Position numbers and translations under genes: made by a program. From Alphaproteobacteria bacterium (GTDB lineage Bacteria; Pseudomonadota; Alphaproteobacteria; Bin95), in contig JACKII010000004.1 of assembly GCA_020638555.1 (NCBI GenBank), positions 186,001 to 250,000 on the forward strand: DNA of 64,000 nucleotides. The letters run 5' to 3'. Each line of letters begins with the position of its first letter. The first letter of the stretch is position 1. Below, in pieces: positions 16,371-24,982 of this stretch. The notes beneath the pieces were generated by a model, which did no database searches, was not told the DNA's origin, and saw only the letters and a list, made by a program, of their open reading frames with translations.

Positions 16371-17771
16371 ATGAGCGAGCAATCCTTCGACCTGATCGTC
16401 ATCGGTGGCGGTCCGGGCGGCTATGTCGCCGCCATCCGTGCGGCCCAGCTGGGCTTGAAAACCGCCTGCGTCGAACGCGAGCATCTGGGCGGTATCTGCC
16501 TGAACTGGGGCTGCATTCCGACCAAGGCGCTTCTGCGCTCGGCCGAGGTGCTGCATCTGATACAGAACGCGGGCGATTTCGGCCTGTCCGCCGACAACAT
16601 CGCCTATGACGCGGCCAAGGTGGTGAAGCGCTCGCGCGACGTGTCGAAGCGGCTTTCCCAGGGCGTGGCGCATCTGCTTAAGAAGAACAAGGTCACCGTC
16701 ATCGACGGCACCGCCAGGCTCGCCGGCGGCGGCAAGGTCGCAGTCAGCCTGACCAAGGGCGGCGACGAGACCCTGGCGGCGGACCACATCATTCTGGCGA
16801 CCGGTGCCCGGGCGCGCGAACTGCCGGGCCTGGAGGCGGACGGCGAGACCGTCTGGTCCTACAAGGAAGCCATGGTACCGAAGGCCATTCCGGCCTCGCT
16901 GCTGGTGGTAGGTTCCGGCGCCATCGGCATGGAATTCGCCAGCTTCTACGCCGACATGGGCGCGGAGGTGACGGTGGTCGAGGTGCTGGACCGCATTCTG
17001 CCGGTGGAAGACGAGGAGATTTCCAAGTTCGTCCACAAGGCGTTCGAGAAGCGCGGCATCACCATCCTGACCGGCGCCAAGGTGGCGAAGCTCGACAAGT
17101 CCGGCAAGGGCGCCACCGCCACCGTGGAAGCGCCGAAGGGCACGGAAACCATCGCGGTCGAGAAGGTCATCATGGCCGTCGGCATCACCGGCAATGTCGA
17201 GGACATCGGCCTGGACAACACCAAGGTCGAGGTCGACCGCGGCCATATCGTCATCGACGAATGGTGCCGCACGGGCGAGCCCGGCGTCTATGCCATCGGC
17301 GACGTCGCCGGCCCGCCCTGGCTGGCGCACAAGGCCATGCACGAAGGCGTGGTCTGCGTCGAGAAGATCGCGGGCCAGGGCCACCCCCACCCGCTGACCG
17401 TCACCAACATCCCCGGCTGCACCTATTGCCGCCCCCAGGTCGCGAGCGTCGGCCTGACCGAGGCCAAGGCCAAGGAACAGGGCCTGGAAGTCAAGGTTGG
17501 CCGCTTCCCCTTCGTCGGCAACGGCAAGGCCATCGCCCAGGGCGAGCCGGACGGCCTGGTCAAGACGATCTTCGACGCCAAGACCGGCGAACTGCTGGGC
17601 GCGCACATGGTCGGCGCGGAGGTCACGGAACTGATCCAGGGCTACACCATCGCCAAGACCCTGGAGACCACCGAGGCGGAGTTGATGGCGACCGTGTTCC
17701 CGCACCCGACGCTGTCGGAAATGATGCACGAGGCCGTGCTTGACGCCTATGGCCAGACGCTCCACTTCTAG
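16371..17771 (+). CDS. lpdA: Dihydrolipoyl dehydrogenase
   Basis: I place the start at ATG 16371 (MSEQSFDLIVIGGGPGG), giving 466 residues; the frame is also open from ATG 16338. The FAD-binding GGGPGG motif is at 12-17 and the redox disulfide is Cys43-Cys48 in GGICLNWGCIPTK. The NAD-binding segment is LLVVGSGAIGMEF. The dimer-interface histidine region FPHPTLSEMMHEAVLDAYG ends the protein. It is the E3 component that reoxidises lipoamide in 2-oxoacid dehydrogenase complexes. lipA and ratA follow, but E1 and E2 genes are not upstream here. Confidence 0.95.
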   Translation: MSEQSFDLIVIGGGPGGYVAAIRAAQLGLKTACVEREHLGGICLNWGCIPTKALLRSAEVLHLIQNAGDFGLSADNIAYDAAKVVKRSRDVSKRLSQGVAHLLKKNKVTVIDGTARLAGGGKVAVSLTKGGDETLAADHIILATGARARELPGLEADGETVWSYKEAMVPKAIPASLLVVGSGAIGMEFASFYADMGAEVTVVEVLDRILPVEDEEISKFVHKAFEKRGITILTGAKVAKLDKSGKGATATVEAPKGTETIAVEKVIMAVGITGNVEDIGLDNTKVEVDRGHIVIDEWCRTGEPGVYAIGDVAGPPWLAHKAMHEGVVCVEKIAGQGHPHPLTVTNIPGCTYCRPQVASVGLTEAKAKEQGLEVKVGRFPFVGNGKAIAQGEPDGLVKTIFDAKTGELLGAHMVGAEVTELIQGYTIAKTLETTEAELMATVFPHPTLSEMMHEAVLDAYGQTLHF

Positions 17772-17807
17772 CCCCATGTTGCAGCCGGTACGAAAGGCCT
17801 CGCGCTG

Positions 17808-18800
17808 ATGGCCGACCTTGTCCCCTCCGCCCCTGTTTCCCGCCATGGCCCCGCCGACCGGGCGCTGCGCCACCCGGAGAAAGCCCACCGCCCCGACCAG
17901 GAGTCCGGCCGCAAGCCGAAATGGATCCGGGTCAAGGCGCCGGTGGGCAAGCTCTATCACGAGACCCGGCGCATCGTGTCGGAGCAGAACCTCGCCACCG
18001 TGTGCGAGGAGGCCGGCTGCCCCAATATCGGCGAGTGCTGGCAACAGCGGCACGCCACCCTGATGATCCTGGGCAGCGTCTGCACCCGTGCCTGCTCGTT
18101 CTGCAACATCGCCACCGGCAAGCCGCCGGCGCTGAACCCGCACGAGCCGGAGCGGGTGGCCGATGCTGTGGCGGAGTTGGGCCTGCGCCATGTGGTCATC
18201 ACCAGCGTCGACCGCGACGACCTGCCGGACGGCGGCGCCACCCATTTCGCCCGCACCATCAAGCACATCCGCGCCCGCTGCCCGGACACCACCATCGAAA
18301 TCCTCACCCCGGATTTCCAGGGCAAGCCGGCGGCGCTGGACATCGTGCTGCGCAATCCGCCGGACGTCTTCAACCACAATCTGGAGACGGTGCCCGGCCT
18401 CTATCCCGAGGTGCGGCCCGGCGCGAAATATTACGGCTCGCTGAAGCTGCTGGACCGGGTGAAGGAGCGCAATCCGTCCCTCTTCACCAAATCGGGCATC
18501 ATGGTCGGCCTGGGCGAGACCCGGCAACAGGTGGCGCAGGTGATGGACGACCTGCGCGCCGCGGACGTGGATTTCCTGACCATCGGCCAGTATCTGCAAC
18601 CGACGCCGAAGCACCACAAGGTGGCCGACTATGTGACGCCGGAGCAGTTCGACGCCTATGCCCGCATGGCGCGCGGCAAGGGCTTCCTGCTGGTTTCGTC
18701 CAGTCCCCTGACCCGCTCCAGCTATCACGCCGACAGCGATTTCGCCGCCCTGCGCGCCGCCCGCGAGGCCAAGCTCGCCGCCCCGGGCGCGACCGTCTGA
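17808..18800 (+). CDS. lipA: Lipoyl synthase
   Basis: This 330-residue radical SAM enzyme has both iron-sulfur cluster motifs. The auxiliary cluster cysteines are Cys66, Cys71 and Cys77 (CEEAGCPNIGEC). The SAM cluster cysteines are Cys92, Cys96 and Cys99 (CTRACSFC). The C-terminal TRSSYHAD supplies the conserved serine motif. It inserts sulfur into octanoyl chains on lipoyl domains, producing the cofactor used with LpdA. It starts 36 bases after lpdA and is followed by ratA after 10 bases, an alphaproteobacterial operon order. Confidence 0.96.
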   Translation: MADLVPSAPVSRHGPADRALRHPEKAHRPDQESGRKPKWIRVKAPVGKLYHETRRIVSEQNLATVCEEAGCPNIGECWQQRHATLMILGSVCTRACSFCNIATGKPPALNPHEPERVADAVAELGLRHVVITSVDRDDLPDGGATHFARTIKHIRARCPDTTIEILTPDFQGKPAALDIVLRNPPDVFNHNLETVPGLYPEVRPGAKYYGSLKLLDRVKERNPSLFTKSGIMVGLGETRQQVAQVMDDLRAADVDFLTIGQYLQPTPKHHKVADYVTPEQFDAYARMARGKGFLLVSSSPLTRSSYHADSDFAALRAAREAKLAAPGATV

Positions 18801-18810
18801 GAGGCCCGTT

Positions 18811-19293
18811 TTGCCGACCCATGCCGAACGCCGTTTCCTGCCCTATCGCCCGGAACAGCTGTACGCCCTGGTTGCGGACGTGGAGCGCTATCCGGAATTC
18901 CTGCCCTGGTGCACGGCCTGCCGCATCACCAGCCGCAACGGCCATGTCATCACCGCCGATCTGATCATCGGCTTCAAAATGATCCGCGAGCGCTTCACCA
19001 GCCGGGTCACCCTGTCTCCCGAAGAGCGAATCGACGTCGAATACACCAGCGGCCCGCTGCGCTATCTGAACAATCACTGGCGGTTCGAGCCGGCGCCCGG
19101 TGGCTGTGTCATCGATTTTCACATCGACTTCGAGTTCAAATCGCGCCTGTTCCAGCGGCTGGCCGGCGTGGTGTTCAACGAGGCGGTGCGGCGCATGGTG
19201 GCGGCGTTCGAAGCCCGCGCCAAAGTCCTCTATCGGCCGATCCCGGCATCCGCCGGTCGATCCCCCCTACCCGACACGGTGTCGGGGGATTAG
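18811..19293 (+). CDS. RatA/COQ10-like START-domain protein
   Basis: This 160-residue protein starts at TTG 18811 with only a 10-base gap after lipA. Its motifs are those of the polyketide-cyclase/COQ10 family: PEQLYALVADVERYPEFLPWC, GFKMIRERFTSRV, GPLRYLNNHWRF and a C-terminal VRRMVAAFEARA. Family members bind ubiquinone (COQ10) or were described as the RatA toxin that affects ribosome subunit association. In alphaproteobacteria this gene often follows lipA, and the quinone role is the likelier one. The TTG start is unusual but no better start fits. Confidence 0.85.
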   Translation: MPTHAERRFLPYRPEQLYALVADVERYPEFLPWCTACRITSRNGHVITADLIIGFKMIRERFTSRVTLSPEERIDVEYTSGPLRYLNNHWRFEPAPGGCVIDFHIDFEFKSRLFQRLAGVVFNEAVRRMVAAFEARAKVLYRPIPASAGRSPLPDTVSGD

Positions 19294-19335
19294 TGTCGGG
19301 GCACAAGCACCGATAGTTCAAAAAGGTTTTGCGAT

Positions 19336-20565
19336 ATGCGGGAACGGATTGTCGTGGTCGGGGCGGGTCAGGCCGGCGCGTCTCTCGTGACGAAATTGCG
19401 CGAGCTCGGCTTCGACGGCCCGCTGACGCTGATCGGCGACGAACCCGTCCCCCCCTATCAACGCCCGCCGCTCTCGAAAAAGTTCCTGCTGGGCCAGATG
19501 GAAGAGGCCCGCCTCTATCTGCGCCGCGCCGACGTCTATGACGAACAGCGGATCGACCTGCGGGTCGGCACCACGGTCGACAGTATCGACCGCGACCACA
19601 AGGCCGTGATCCTGGCGAGCGGCGAGCGCATCGGTTACGACAAGCTGGCCTTTGCCACCGGCGCCACGCCGCGCAGATTGCCGGCGGCCATCGGCGGCCA
19701 TCTGGACGGCGTCTACACGCTCCGCTCCATCGCCGATGTGGATGCAATGCGGCCCGAATTCCAATCCGGACGGCGGCTGTTGGTGGTGGGCGGTGGCTAT
19801 ATCGGGCTGGAAGCCGCGGCGGTGGCGGCGATGCAGGGGCTCCAGGTCACGCTGATCGAGATGGCGCCCCGCATCCTGCAACGGGTGGCGGCGGAGCCCA
19901 CCAGCGACTATTTCCGCGCCCTCCACACCGAACACGGCGTCGCCATCCGCGAGGCGACCGGCATCACCCGTCTGGTGGGCGAGAACGGACGCGTGAGCGC
20001 AGCCGAACTCGGCGACGGCGAGACATTGCCGGTGGATTTCGTCATTGTCGGCATCGGCATCCAGCCGAATTCCGGCCTGGCCGCCGACGCCGGCCTCGCC
20101 ACCACAAACGGCATCCAGGTGGACGCCCAGGGCCGCAGCGTCTGCGACCCCGCCATTTTCGCCGCGGGCGACTGTGCCGTGTTCCCGTTCCGGGGCGAGC
20201 CGACCCGGCTCGAATCCGTGCAAAACGCCATCGAGCAGGCCGAAGCCGTGGCCGCGACCATGCTGGGCAGTGAGGCCCTTTATGTCCCCGTTCCATGGTT
20301 TTGGAGCGATCAGTTCAAGTGCAAGTTGCAGATTGCTGGGCTGAATCGCGGTTATGCCCGCACCATCGTTCGTCCGGGCGCGAAGCCGGGGGCGCAGTCG
20401 GTCTGGTATTTCTCCGGCTCCGGCCGGGTGCTGGCGGTGGACGCCATGAACGACCCCCGCGCCTATATGGCGGGCAAGCGCTGGCTGGAGGCGCGCCAGA
20501 GCCCGACCCCGGCCATGATCGAAGATCCCGCCGCCGACCTGCTGAAGCTGGCGCCGACGGGCTGA
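19336..20565 (+). CDS. FAD-dependent ferredoxin/rubredoxin reductase (rhodocoxin reductase-like)
   Basis: This 409-residue flavoprotein has an N-terminal FAD motif (IVVVGAGQAGASLV), the typical PPYQRPPLSKKFLLG segment, and an NAD-binding motif (LLVVGGGYIGLEAAAVA). FAAGDCAVFP closes the second FAD site. A C-terminal domain follows with WFWSDQFKCKLQIAGL. Such enzymes pass electrons from NAD(P)H to a ferredoxin that serves P450s or Rieske oxygenases. No ferredoxin gene is adjacent. The Rieske oxygenase at 6300 is a candidate client, but the link is inference. Confidence 0.9.
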   Translation: MRERIVVVGAGQAGASLVTKLRELGFDGPLTLIGDEPVPPYQRPPLSKKFLLGQMEEARLYLRRADVYDEQRIDLRVGTTVDSIDRDHKAVILASGERIGYDKLAFATGATPRRLPAAIGGHLDGVYTLRSIADVDAMRPEFQSGRRLLVVGGGYIGLEAAAVAAMQGLQVTLIEMAPRILQRVAAEPTSDYFRALHTEHGVAIREATGITRLVGENGRVSAAELGDGETLPVDFVIVGIGIQPNSGLAADAGLATTNGIQVDAQGRSVCDPAIFAAGDCAVFPFRGEPTRLESVQNAIEQAEAVAATMLGSEALYVPVPWFWSDQFKCKLQIAGLNRGYARTIVRPGAKPGAQSVWYFSGSGRVLAVDAMNDPRAYMAGKRWLEARQSPTPAMIEDPAADLLKLAPTG

Positions 20566-20672
20566 CCGGCGATTTTGCCTCCGGACCCAAGTCGACCCGA
20601 GACAAGACCGGGGCGAGCGCATAGGCTTGGGCCAAACCGACCGAACGGGTCCAGCCAAAGGAAACCCCGCCC

Positions 20673-21707
20673 ATGCTCGCCCTGCAAAAGACCGAACCCG
20701 CCTTCGGCGCCGTGCTCGCCGACCGCCCCGAACCCGCCATCGGCGAAGGCGAGGTGCTGGTGCAAGTGGAGGCCGCCGGCATTTGCGGCTCCGACGTGCA
20801 CATGTACGAGTGGACGCCCGGCTATGAATGGCTGATCCCGGCCCTGCCCGTCACCATGGGCCATGAATTCTGTGGCCGCGTCGCCCGCCTCGGCCCCGGC
20901 GTCTCCGGCCTGGCGGAGGGCGACCCGGTCGTGGTCATGCCCAGCTATTCCTGCGGCACCTGCGAGCGCTGCCGCGCCGGCAAGCCGGACACCTGTGCCG
21001 AGCGCAAATCCATCGGCCTGTCGGTCGATGGCGGCTTCGCCCGCTTCGTCCGCGCCCCGGCCCGCAACTGCCTGCCCATCGGCGAGGACCTGCCGCCGCA
21101 CATCGCAGCATTGGCCGAGCCGCTGGTGGTCGGCGACCGGGCGGTGCAGATCGGCGCGGTCGAGGCCGGCCAGGACGTGGTCGTGCTCGGCCCCGGCATT
21201 ATCGGCCTCGCCACCGCCTTCATCGCAAAACAGGCGGGGGCCGCCTCCGTCACCATTGTCGGCAAGGACGATCCGTTGCGCCTCGGCATCGCCCGCGAAC
21301 TGGGCGTCGACCGCATTGTCGACCTGGCCGATGGCGGCCCGACGCTGGCCGACCATATCGCCGAACGCTCGGTCGACCGGGTGTTCGAGGCCACCGGCTT
21401 CGGCGAAAGCATCACCCAGGGGCTGGGCCTGCTGAAGGATTACGGCATTCTGACCGCCATCGGCATCCACGCCGCCCCGGCCAGCTTCGACGTGACGCCC
21501 TTTGTGCGCCGCAAGCTGCAGATGCGCGGCTCGCACGGCGCCGGACGGGACAGTTGGGACCGGGTGCTGCCGCTGCTGCCGGACCACCAGAACGCCCTCG
21601 GCGCCATCGTCACCCACCAGATCCCGCTCGGCGAGGCCATCGAGGGCTTCGAGATGAGCCGCCGGCGCGAGGCCTGCAAGGTGGTGATCCGCCCCGGCAT
21701 GGCGTAA
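20673..21707 (+). CDS. Zinc-dependent medium-chain alcohol dehydrogenase
   Basis: This 344-residue enzyme has catalytic zinc ligands Cys38 (GICGSDVHMYE) and the His64-Glu65 pair (TMGHEFCG). Structural zinc cysteines are Cys94, Cys97, Cys100 and Cys108 (SCGTCERCRAGKPDTC). A Rossmann segment VVVLGPGIIGLATAF follows. It resembles threonine/sorbitol dehydrogenase-like members that oxidise secondary alcohols or polyols with NAD(P). It stands upstream of the two Lin0512 genes with a 39-base gap, so the three are probably cotranscribed. The substrate is unknown. Confidence 0.9.
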   Translation: MLALQKTEPAFGAVLADRPEPAIGEGEVLVQVEAAGICGSDVHMYEWTPGYEWLIPALPVTMGHEFCGRVARLGPGVSGLAEGDPVVVMPSYSCGTCERCRAGKPDTCAERKSIGLSVDGGFARFVRAPARNCLPIGEDLPPHIAALAEPLVVGDRAVQIGAVEAGQDVVVLGPGIIGLATAFIAKQAGAASVTIVGKDDPLRLGIARELGVDRIVDLADGGPTLADHIAERSVDRVFEATGFGESITQGLGLLKDYGILTAIGIHAAPASFDVTPFVRRKLQMRGSHGAGRDSWDRVLPLLPDHQNALGAIVTHQIPLGEAIEGFEMSRRREACKVVIRPGMA

Positions 21708-21746
21708 CCTTCTCCGATCTTTGGCAATCCCGAGAGACCCGAAAAA

Positions 21747-22100
21747 ATGGCCTGGAAACGCATGGTGCTCGAAATCGGCATGGGCACCGACATCCGCGGC
21801 GACGACAGCACCAAGGCTGCCGTCCGCGCCCTGAAAGACGCCCTCTGGCACAACTCGCTGACCATCGGTGCGGCGGTGGGCCAGGATGCCGACGCCATGC
21901 GCGTCGCCGTCACCATCGGCGTGCCGAACCCGGAGACCGTCGACAAGCAGCAGGTGCTGGACGTGCTGCCGCACGGCACCGGCACCTGCGAGGTGGTGGA
22001 AGGCGGCCTGCGCATGCCGAACGCCCGCGGCACCGACGTCACCCTGATCGCGCACGCGGCCGCGGTCGTCTATCTCGATATCCCGGACGCGGCGGAGTAA
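21747..22100 (+). CDS. Lin0512 family protein (TIGR02058)
   Basis: This 117-residue protein of a family of unknown function opens with KRMVLEIGMGTDIRGDDSTK and has a central VAVTIGVPNPETVD. It ends in a hydrophobic segment, LIAHAAAVVYLDI. Family proteins are short and often encoded in pairs, as here. The second copy starts six bases after this stop codon. The likely operon partner is the upstream alcohol dehydrogenase. The function cannot be assigned. Confidence 0.85.
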   Translation: MAWKRMVLEIGMGTDIRGDDSTKAAVRALKDALWHNSLTIGAAVGQDADAMRVAVTIGVPNPETVDKQQVLDVLPHGTGTCEVVEGGLRMPNARGTDVTLIAHAAAVVYLDIPDAAE

Positions 22101-22105
22101 CGGCC

Positions 22106-22444
22106 ATGGCAGGCAAACGCATCATCCTGGAAATGGGCGCCGGCAACGACTTGCACGGCGGCAACTACACCAAGGCGGCGGTGCGGGCGGTGCAGGACGC
22201 GCTGCACCATTCCTCGCTGACCTTCATCCGCACCCTGAACGTGGACAAGGACAAGATCGACGTGGTCGCCACGATCGGCGTGCAGGACCCGGCGGCGGTG
22301 GACAGGGCGGAGGTCGCCAAGCAATTCCCGGTCGGCCATGTCACGGTGAAGCCGGTCAAGGGCGGGCTCGACGTGCCGGACGAGGCCGTGGGCGACGTCG
22401 CCGTCATCGCCAGCGCCGCCATCGAGGTCTGGTTGCGGGACTGA
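22106..22444 (+). CDS. Lin0512 family protein, second copy
   Basis: This 112-residue paralogue of the preceding gene shares the opening KRIILEMGAGNDLHGGNYTK and the central VVATIGVQDPAAVD. The GAGNDLHGG versus GMGTDIRGD difference suggests the two are distinct subunits of one complex rather than a recent duplicate. It starts at ATG 22106, five bases after the first copy, so translation is probably coupled. The function is unknown. Confidence 0.85.
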   Translation: MAGKRIILEMGAGNDLHGGNYTKAAVRAVQDALHHSSLTFIRTLNVDKDKIDVVATIGVQDPAAVDRAEVAKQFPVGHVTVKPVKGGLDVPDEAVGDVAVIASAAIEVWLRD

Positions 22445-22450
22445 TGGGCT

Positions 22451-22595
22451 GTTTCCCGGGCGCAGCCGGCAGCGCCGGCGAAGACCCGGGACCGGCCACC
22501 GGGGAGCGAACACCGCCCGTGCCGGGGCGCTTTTCCCGCCCAGCGGTCCCGGATCGGCTCCGCCGTCCGGGAAAGGGCGTGGTTGAGGGGTTGGA
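22451..22595 (+). repeat. 145-bp direct repeat, first copy (family 2 related)
   Basis: It runs from GTTTCCCGGGCG to GGTTGAGGGGTTGGA. A nearly identical copy lies at 22657-22801. It contains AAGACCCGGGACCGGCCACC and GCCGTCCGGGAAAGGGCG, that is, inverted arms around a GAGCGAACACC core. With its twin it fills the 366-base gap before the CoA-transferase gene. Confidence 0.9.
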
Positions 22596-22656
22596 CGGAG
22601 TACCATGAGCGTTGCCACTGGGAATGCGGATCAGAACCGCCATAACGTCGTCCCCT

Positions 22657-22801
22657 GTTTCCCGGGCGGAGCCGGCGCAGCCGGCAAAGACCCGGGACCG
22701 GCCACCGGGGAGCGAACACCGCCCGTGCCGGGGCGCTTTTCCCGCCCAGCGATCCCGGATCGGCTCTGCCGTCCGGGAAAGGGCGTGGTTGAGGGGTTGG
22801 A
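22657..22801 (+). repeat. 145-bp direct repeat, second copy
   Basis: It matches the copy at 22451-22595 almost base for base, including the GGTTGAGGGGTTGGA end. The 61 bases between the copies include a short open stretch starting ATGAGCGTTGCC. I see no gene between them. Confidence 0.9.
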
Positions 22802-22810
22802 GGTTCCGGG

Positions 22811-24970
22811 GTGAGCGCTGATGCCACCCTTCTCTCCGGCTTTTGCGTCGCCCAGTTGGGGCCGGGACTGGCGGCGGCGGTCTGCGGCCGCCTGTTCGCC
22901 GATTGCGGCGCAGCGGTGACGACGGTGGACGCCGCCGGCGACACGCCGCTGGCCGCCCATCTGAACCGCGGCAAGCCGGCTGCCGGCCTCGGCGACGCGG
23001 TCGCGTCCGCCGACCTGATCGTCGCCGAGGGCTCGCCGCGCACCCTGGCGGTCCATGGTTTCGCCCCGCAGGCGCTGCGGCGGCTCAACCCCATGGCCGC
23101 GCTGGTCCTGGTCTCGCCCTTCGGCCAGACCGGCCCCCGCGCCGAGGACCCCGCCACCGACCTCACCCTGATGGCGGCGAGCGGCATCCAGCGGATGCTG
23201 ACCGGCCAGGTGGATGACCTTTCGGAGCCGCCGGTGCGCGCCACCGGCCGCCAGTCCGCGATGATCGGCGGCCTCGCCGCCGCCTGCGCCGGCCTGCATG
23301 CCGCGCTCGGCCGGACGCCGGGCGCCATCGTCGACGTCTCGCTGCACGAGGCGCTCGCCACGCTCGCGATGACCGAACTGACCCGCGTCGGCCAGACCGG
23401 CCGCTCCTGGGGCCGCAAGCGCCTGACCGACGGCAACGGCGCCACCGTCTGCATCCTGCCGGCGCGCGACGGCTATGCCGCCATCTCGCCGCGCGAGGAG
23501 AAGCAGTGGCAGGCCTGGCTCGCAGCCATGGGCTCGCCCGCCTGGGGCGCGGAGCCGCGCTTTGCAAAGAAAGCCGACCGCATCGCCAACTGGGACGCCC
23601 TGCACGCGCTGATGAGCGAGTGGAGCCGCGGCCACCCGAAGCAATGGATCGCCGACACCGCCCAGGCCGCCCACGTCCCGAGCTTTCCCCTGCGCGATCT
23701 GGCCGAGCAGTTCGCCTCGCCGCAACTGGCGGAGCGCGGCTTCTGGCGCACGTCGGCCAACGGCACCCGTAGCCCCAGCCTGCCGGCGCGCGTCACGCAC
23801 GCCCCGGCCGAACCCCGGCCCTTTCCGGCAGAGGGCGCCCTGCCGCTTGCGGGCCTGCGGGTGCTGGATTTCTCCTGGGTCATCGCCGGCCCGACCGCGA
23901 CCCGGCATCTGGCCGCCCTGGGGGCCGAGGTCATCAAGGTCGAGGCGCCGGGCAAGGGCGACCCCGGCCGCGGCTCGGAACTGCACACGGTGCTGGGACA
24001 GGCGAAAAAGGCCGTGGTGCTGGACCTGAAACGGCCGGAAGCCGTGGCTGTCGCCAAGCGACTGGCCGCCGAATCCGACGTCTTGATCGAGAATTTCGCC
24101 ACCGGCGTCATGGACCGGCTGGGCCTCGGCGCGGCCGACTTGCAGGCGCTGAACCCGGACCTGACCTACATCTCCGCCAGCGGCATGGGCCGCACCGGGC
24201 CGGAGGCAAAAGCCGTCGCCTATGGCACGCTGCTGCAATGCTATGCCGGGTTCGCCGGCCTGAACCGCCATCCGGAGCGGCCGCCGCGGGTCGGCTTCGC
24301 CTGGGTCGACCCGATGTGCGGCCTGCTGCTGCCCTTCCTCGCCGCCGCCGGCCTCTGGCGGCGGGCGCGGGCCGGCGGTGGCAGCCGCGTCGACCTCTCC
24401 ATGGTCGAGGCGCTGCTCTGGACCCTGGCCGAGCCGGTGCTGGCGGCCCAGACCGAGGCCGGCGCCCAGCCCCAGGGCAATCGCGACCCGGCCATGAGCC
24501 CGCACGGCGTCTATCCCTGCCACGGCGCGGACGCGTGGCTGGCGCTGGCGGTACGGAGCGACGGCGACTGGCAGGCGCTCTGCCGGCTGGTGCTGGCGCT
24601 GGCGCCCCTGGCCGACGCGGGGCTCGCGGATCGCCAGGCCGCGCACGAGCGAATCGATGCGGCGATTGCCGGCTGGACCTCAGGACAGACGCCCGAAGCC
24701 GCCGCCCGCGCCCTCGTCGCCGCGGGCCTGGCCGCGTCCCCGGTCGCCACCTCCGCCGACCTGCTGGCGAGCGAGCACCTGGCCGCCCGCGGTTTCTGGG
24801 AGCCCTCCGGCCCCGGCGCCCTGCCCGGCCTGCCCTGGCAGGCGAGCTTCGGCCGTGCCAACGGTCCCGCCCCGACCCTGGGCCAGCACACCGACGCCGT
24901 CCTGACGGACATCGCAGGCCTGGCCGAGGCCGAGCGCGCCCGCCTGCGCGCCACCGGCGCGGTGGCCTGA
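22811..24970 (+). CDS. Double-domain CaiB/BaiF (class III) CoA-transferase
   Basis: At 719 residues this protein is about twice the normal family length and consists of two CaiB/BaiF domains (about 1-330 and 340-719). The C-terminal domain is canonical: LRVLDFSWVIAGPTATRHLA, GAEVIKVEAPGKGDPGR, and the catalytic aspartate, probably Asp500 in FAWVDPMCG. In the N-terminal domain the matching position is Gln148 in RATGRQSAMIGG, and its opening lacks the usual LDFT segment. That half is therefore probably non-catalytic. It starts at GTG 22811. Such enzymes move CoA between carboxylic acids; the substrate pair is unknown. Confidence 0.9.
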   Translation: MSADATLLSGFCVAQLGPGLAAAVCGRLFADCGAAVTTVDAAGDTPLAAHLNRGKPAAGLGDAVASADLIVAEGSPRTLAVHGFAPQALRRLNPMAALVLVSPFGQTGPRAEDPATDLTLMAASGIQRMLTGQVDDLSEPPVRATGRQSAMIGGLAAACAGLHAALGRTPGAIVDVSLHEALATLAMTELTRVGQTGRSWGRKRLTDGNGATVCILPARDGYAAISPREEKQWQAWLAAMGSPAWGAEPRFAKKADRIANWDALHALMSEWSRGHPKQWIADTAQAAHVPSFPLRDLAEQFASPQLAERGFWRTSANGTRSPSLPARVTHAPAEPRPFPAEGALPLAGLRVLDFSWVIAGPTATRHLAALGAEVIKVEAPGKGDPGRGSELHTVLGQAKKAVVLDLKRPEAVAVAKRLAAESDVLIENFATGVMDRLGLGAADLQALNPDLTYISASGMGRTGPEAKAVAYGTLLQCYAGFAGLNRHPERPPRVGFAWVDPMCGLLLPFLAAAGLWRRARAGGGSRVDLSMVEALLWTLAEPVLAAQTEAGAQPQGNRDPAMSPHGVYPCHGADAWLALAVRSDGDWQALCRLVLALAPLADAGLADRQAAHERIDAAIAGWTSGQTPEAAARALVAAGLAASPVATSADLLASEHLAARGFWEPSGPGALPGLPWQASFGRANGPAPTLGQHTDAVLTDIAGLAEAERARLRATGAVA

Positions 24971-24982
24971 GGAAATCGCCCC

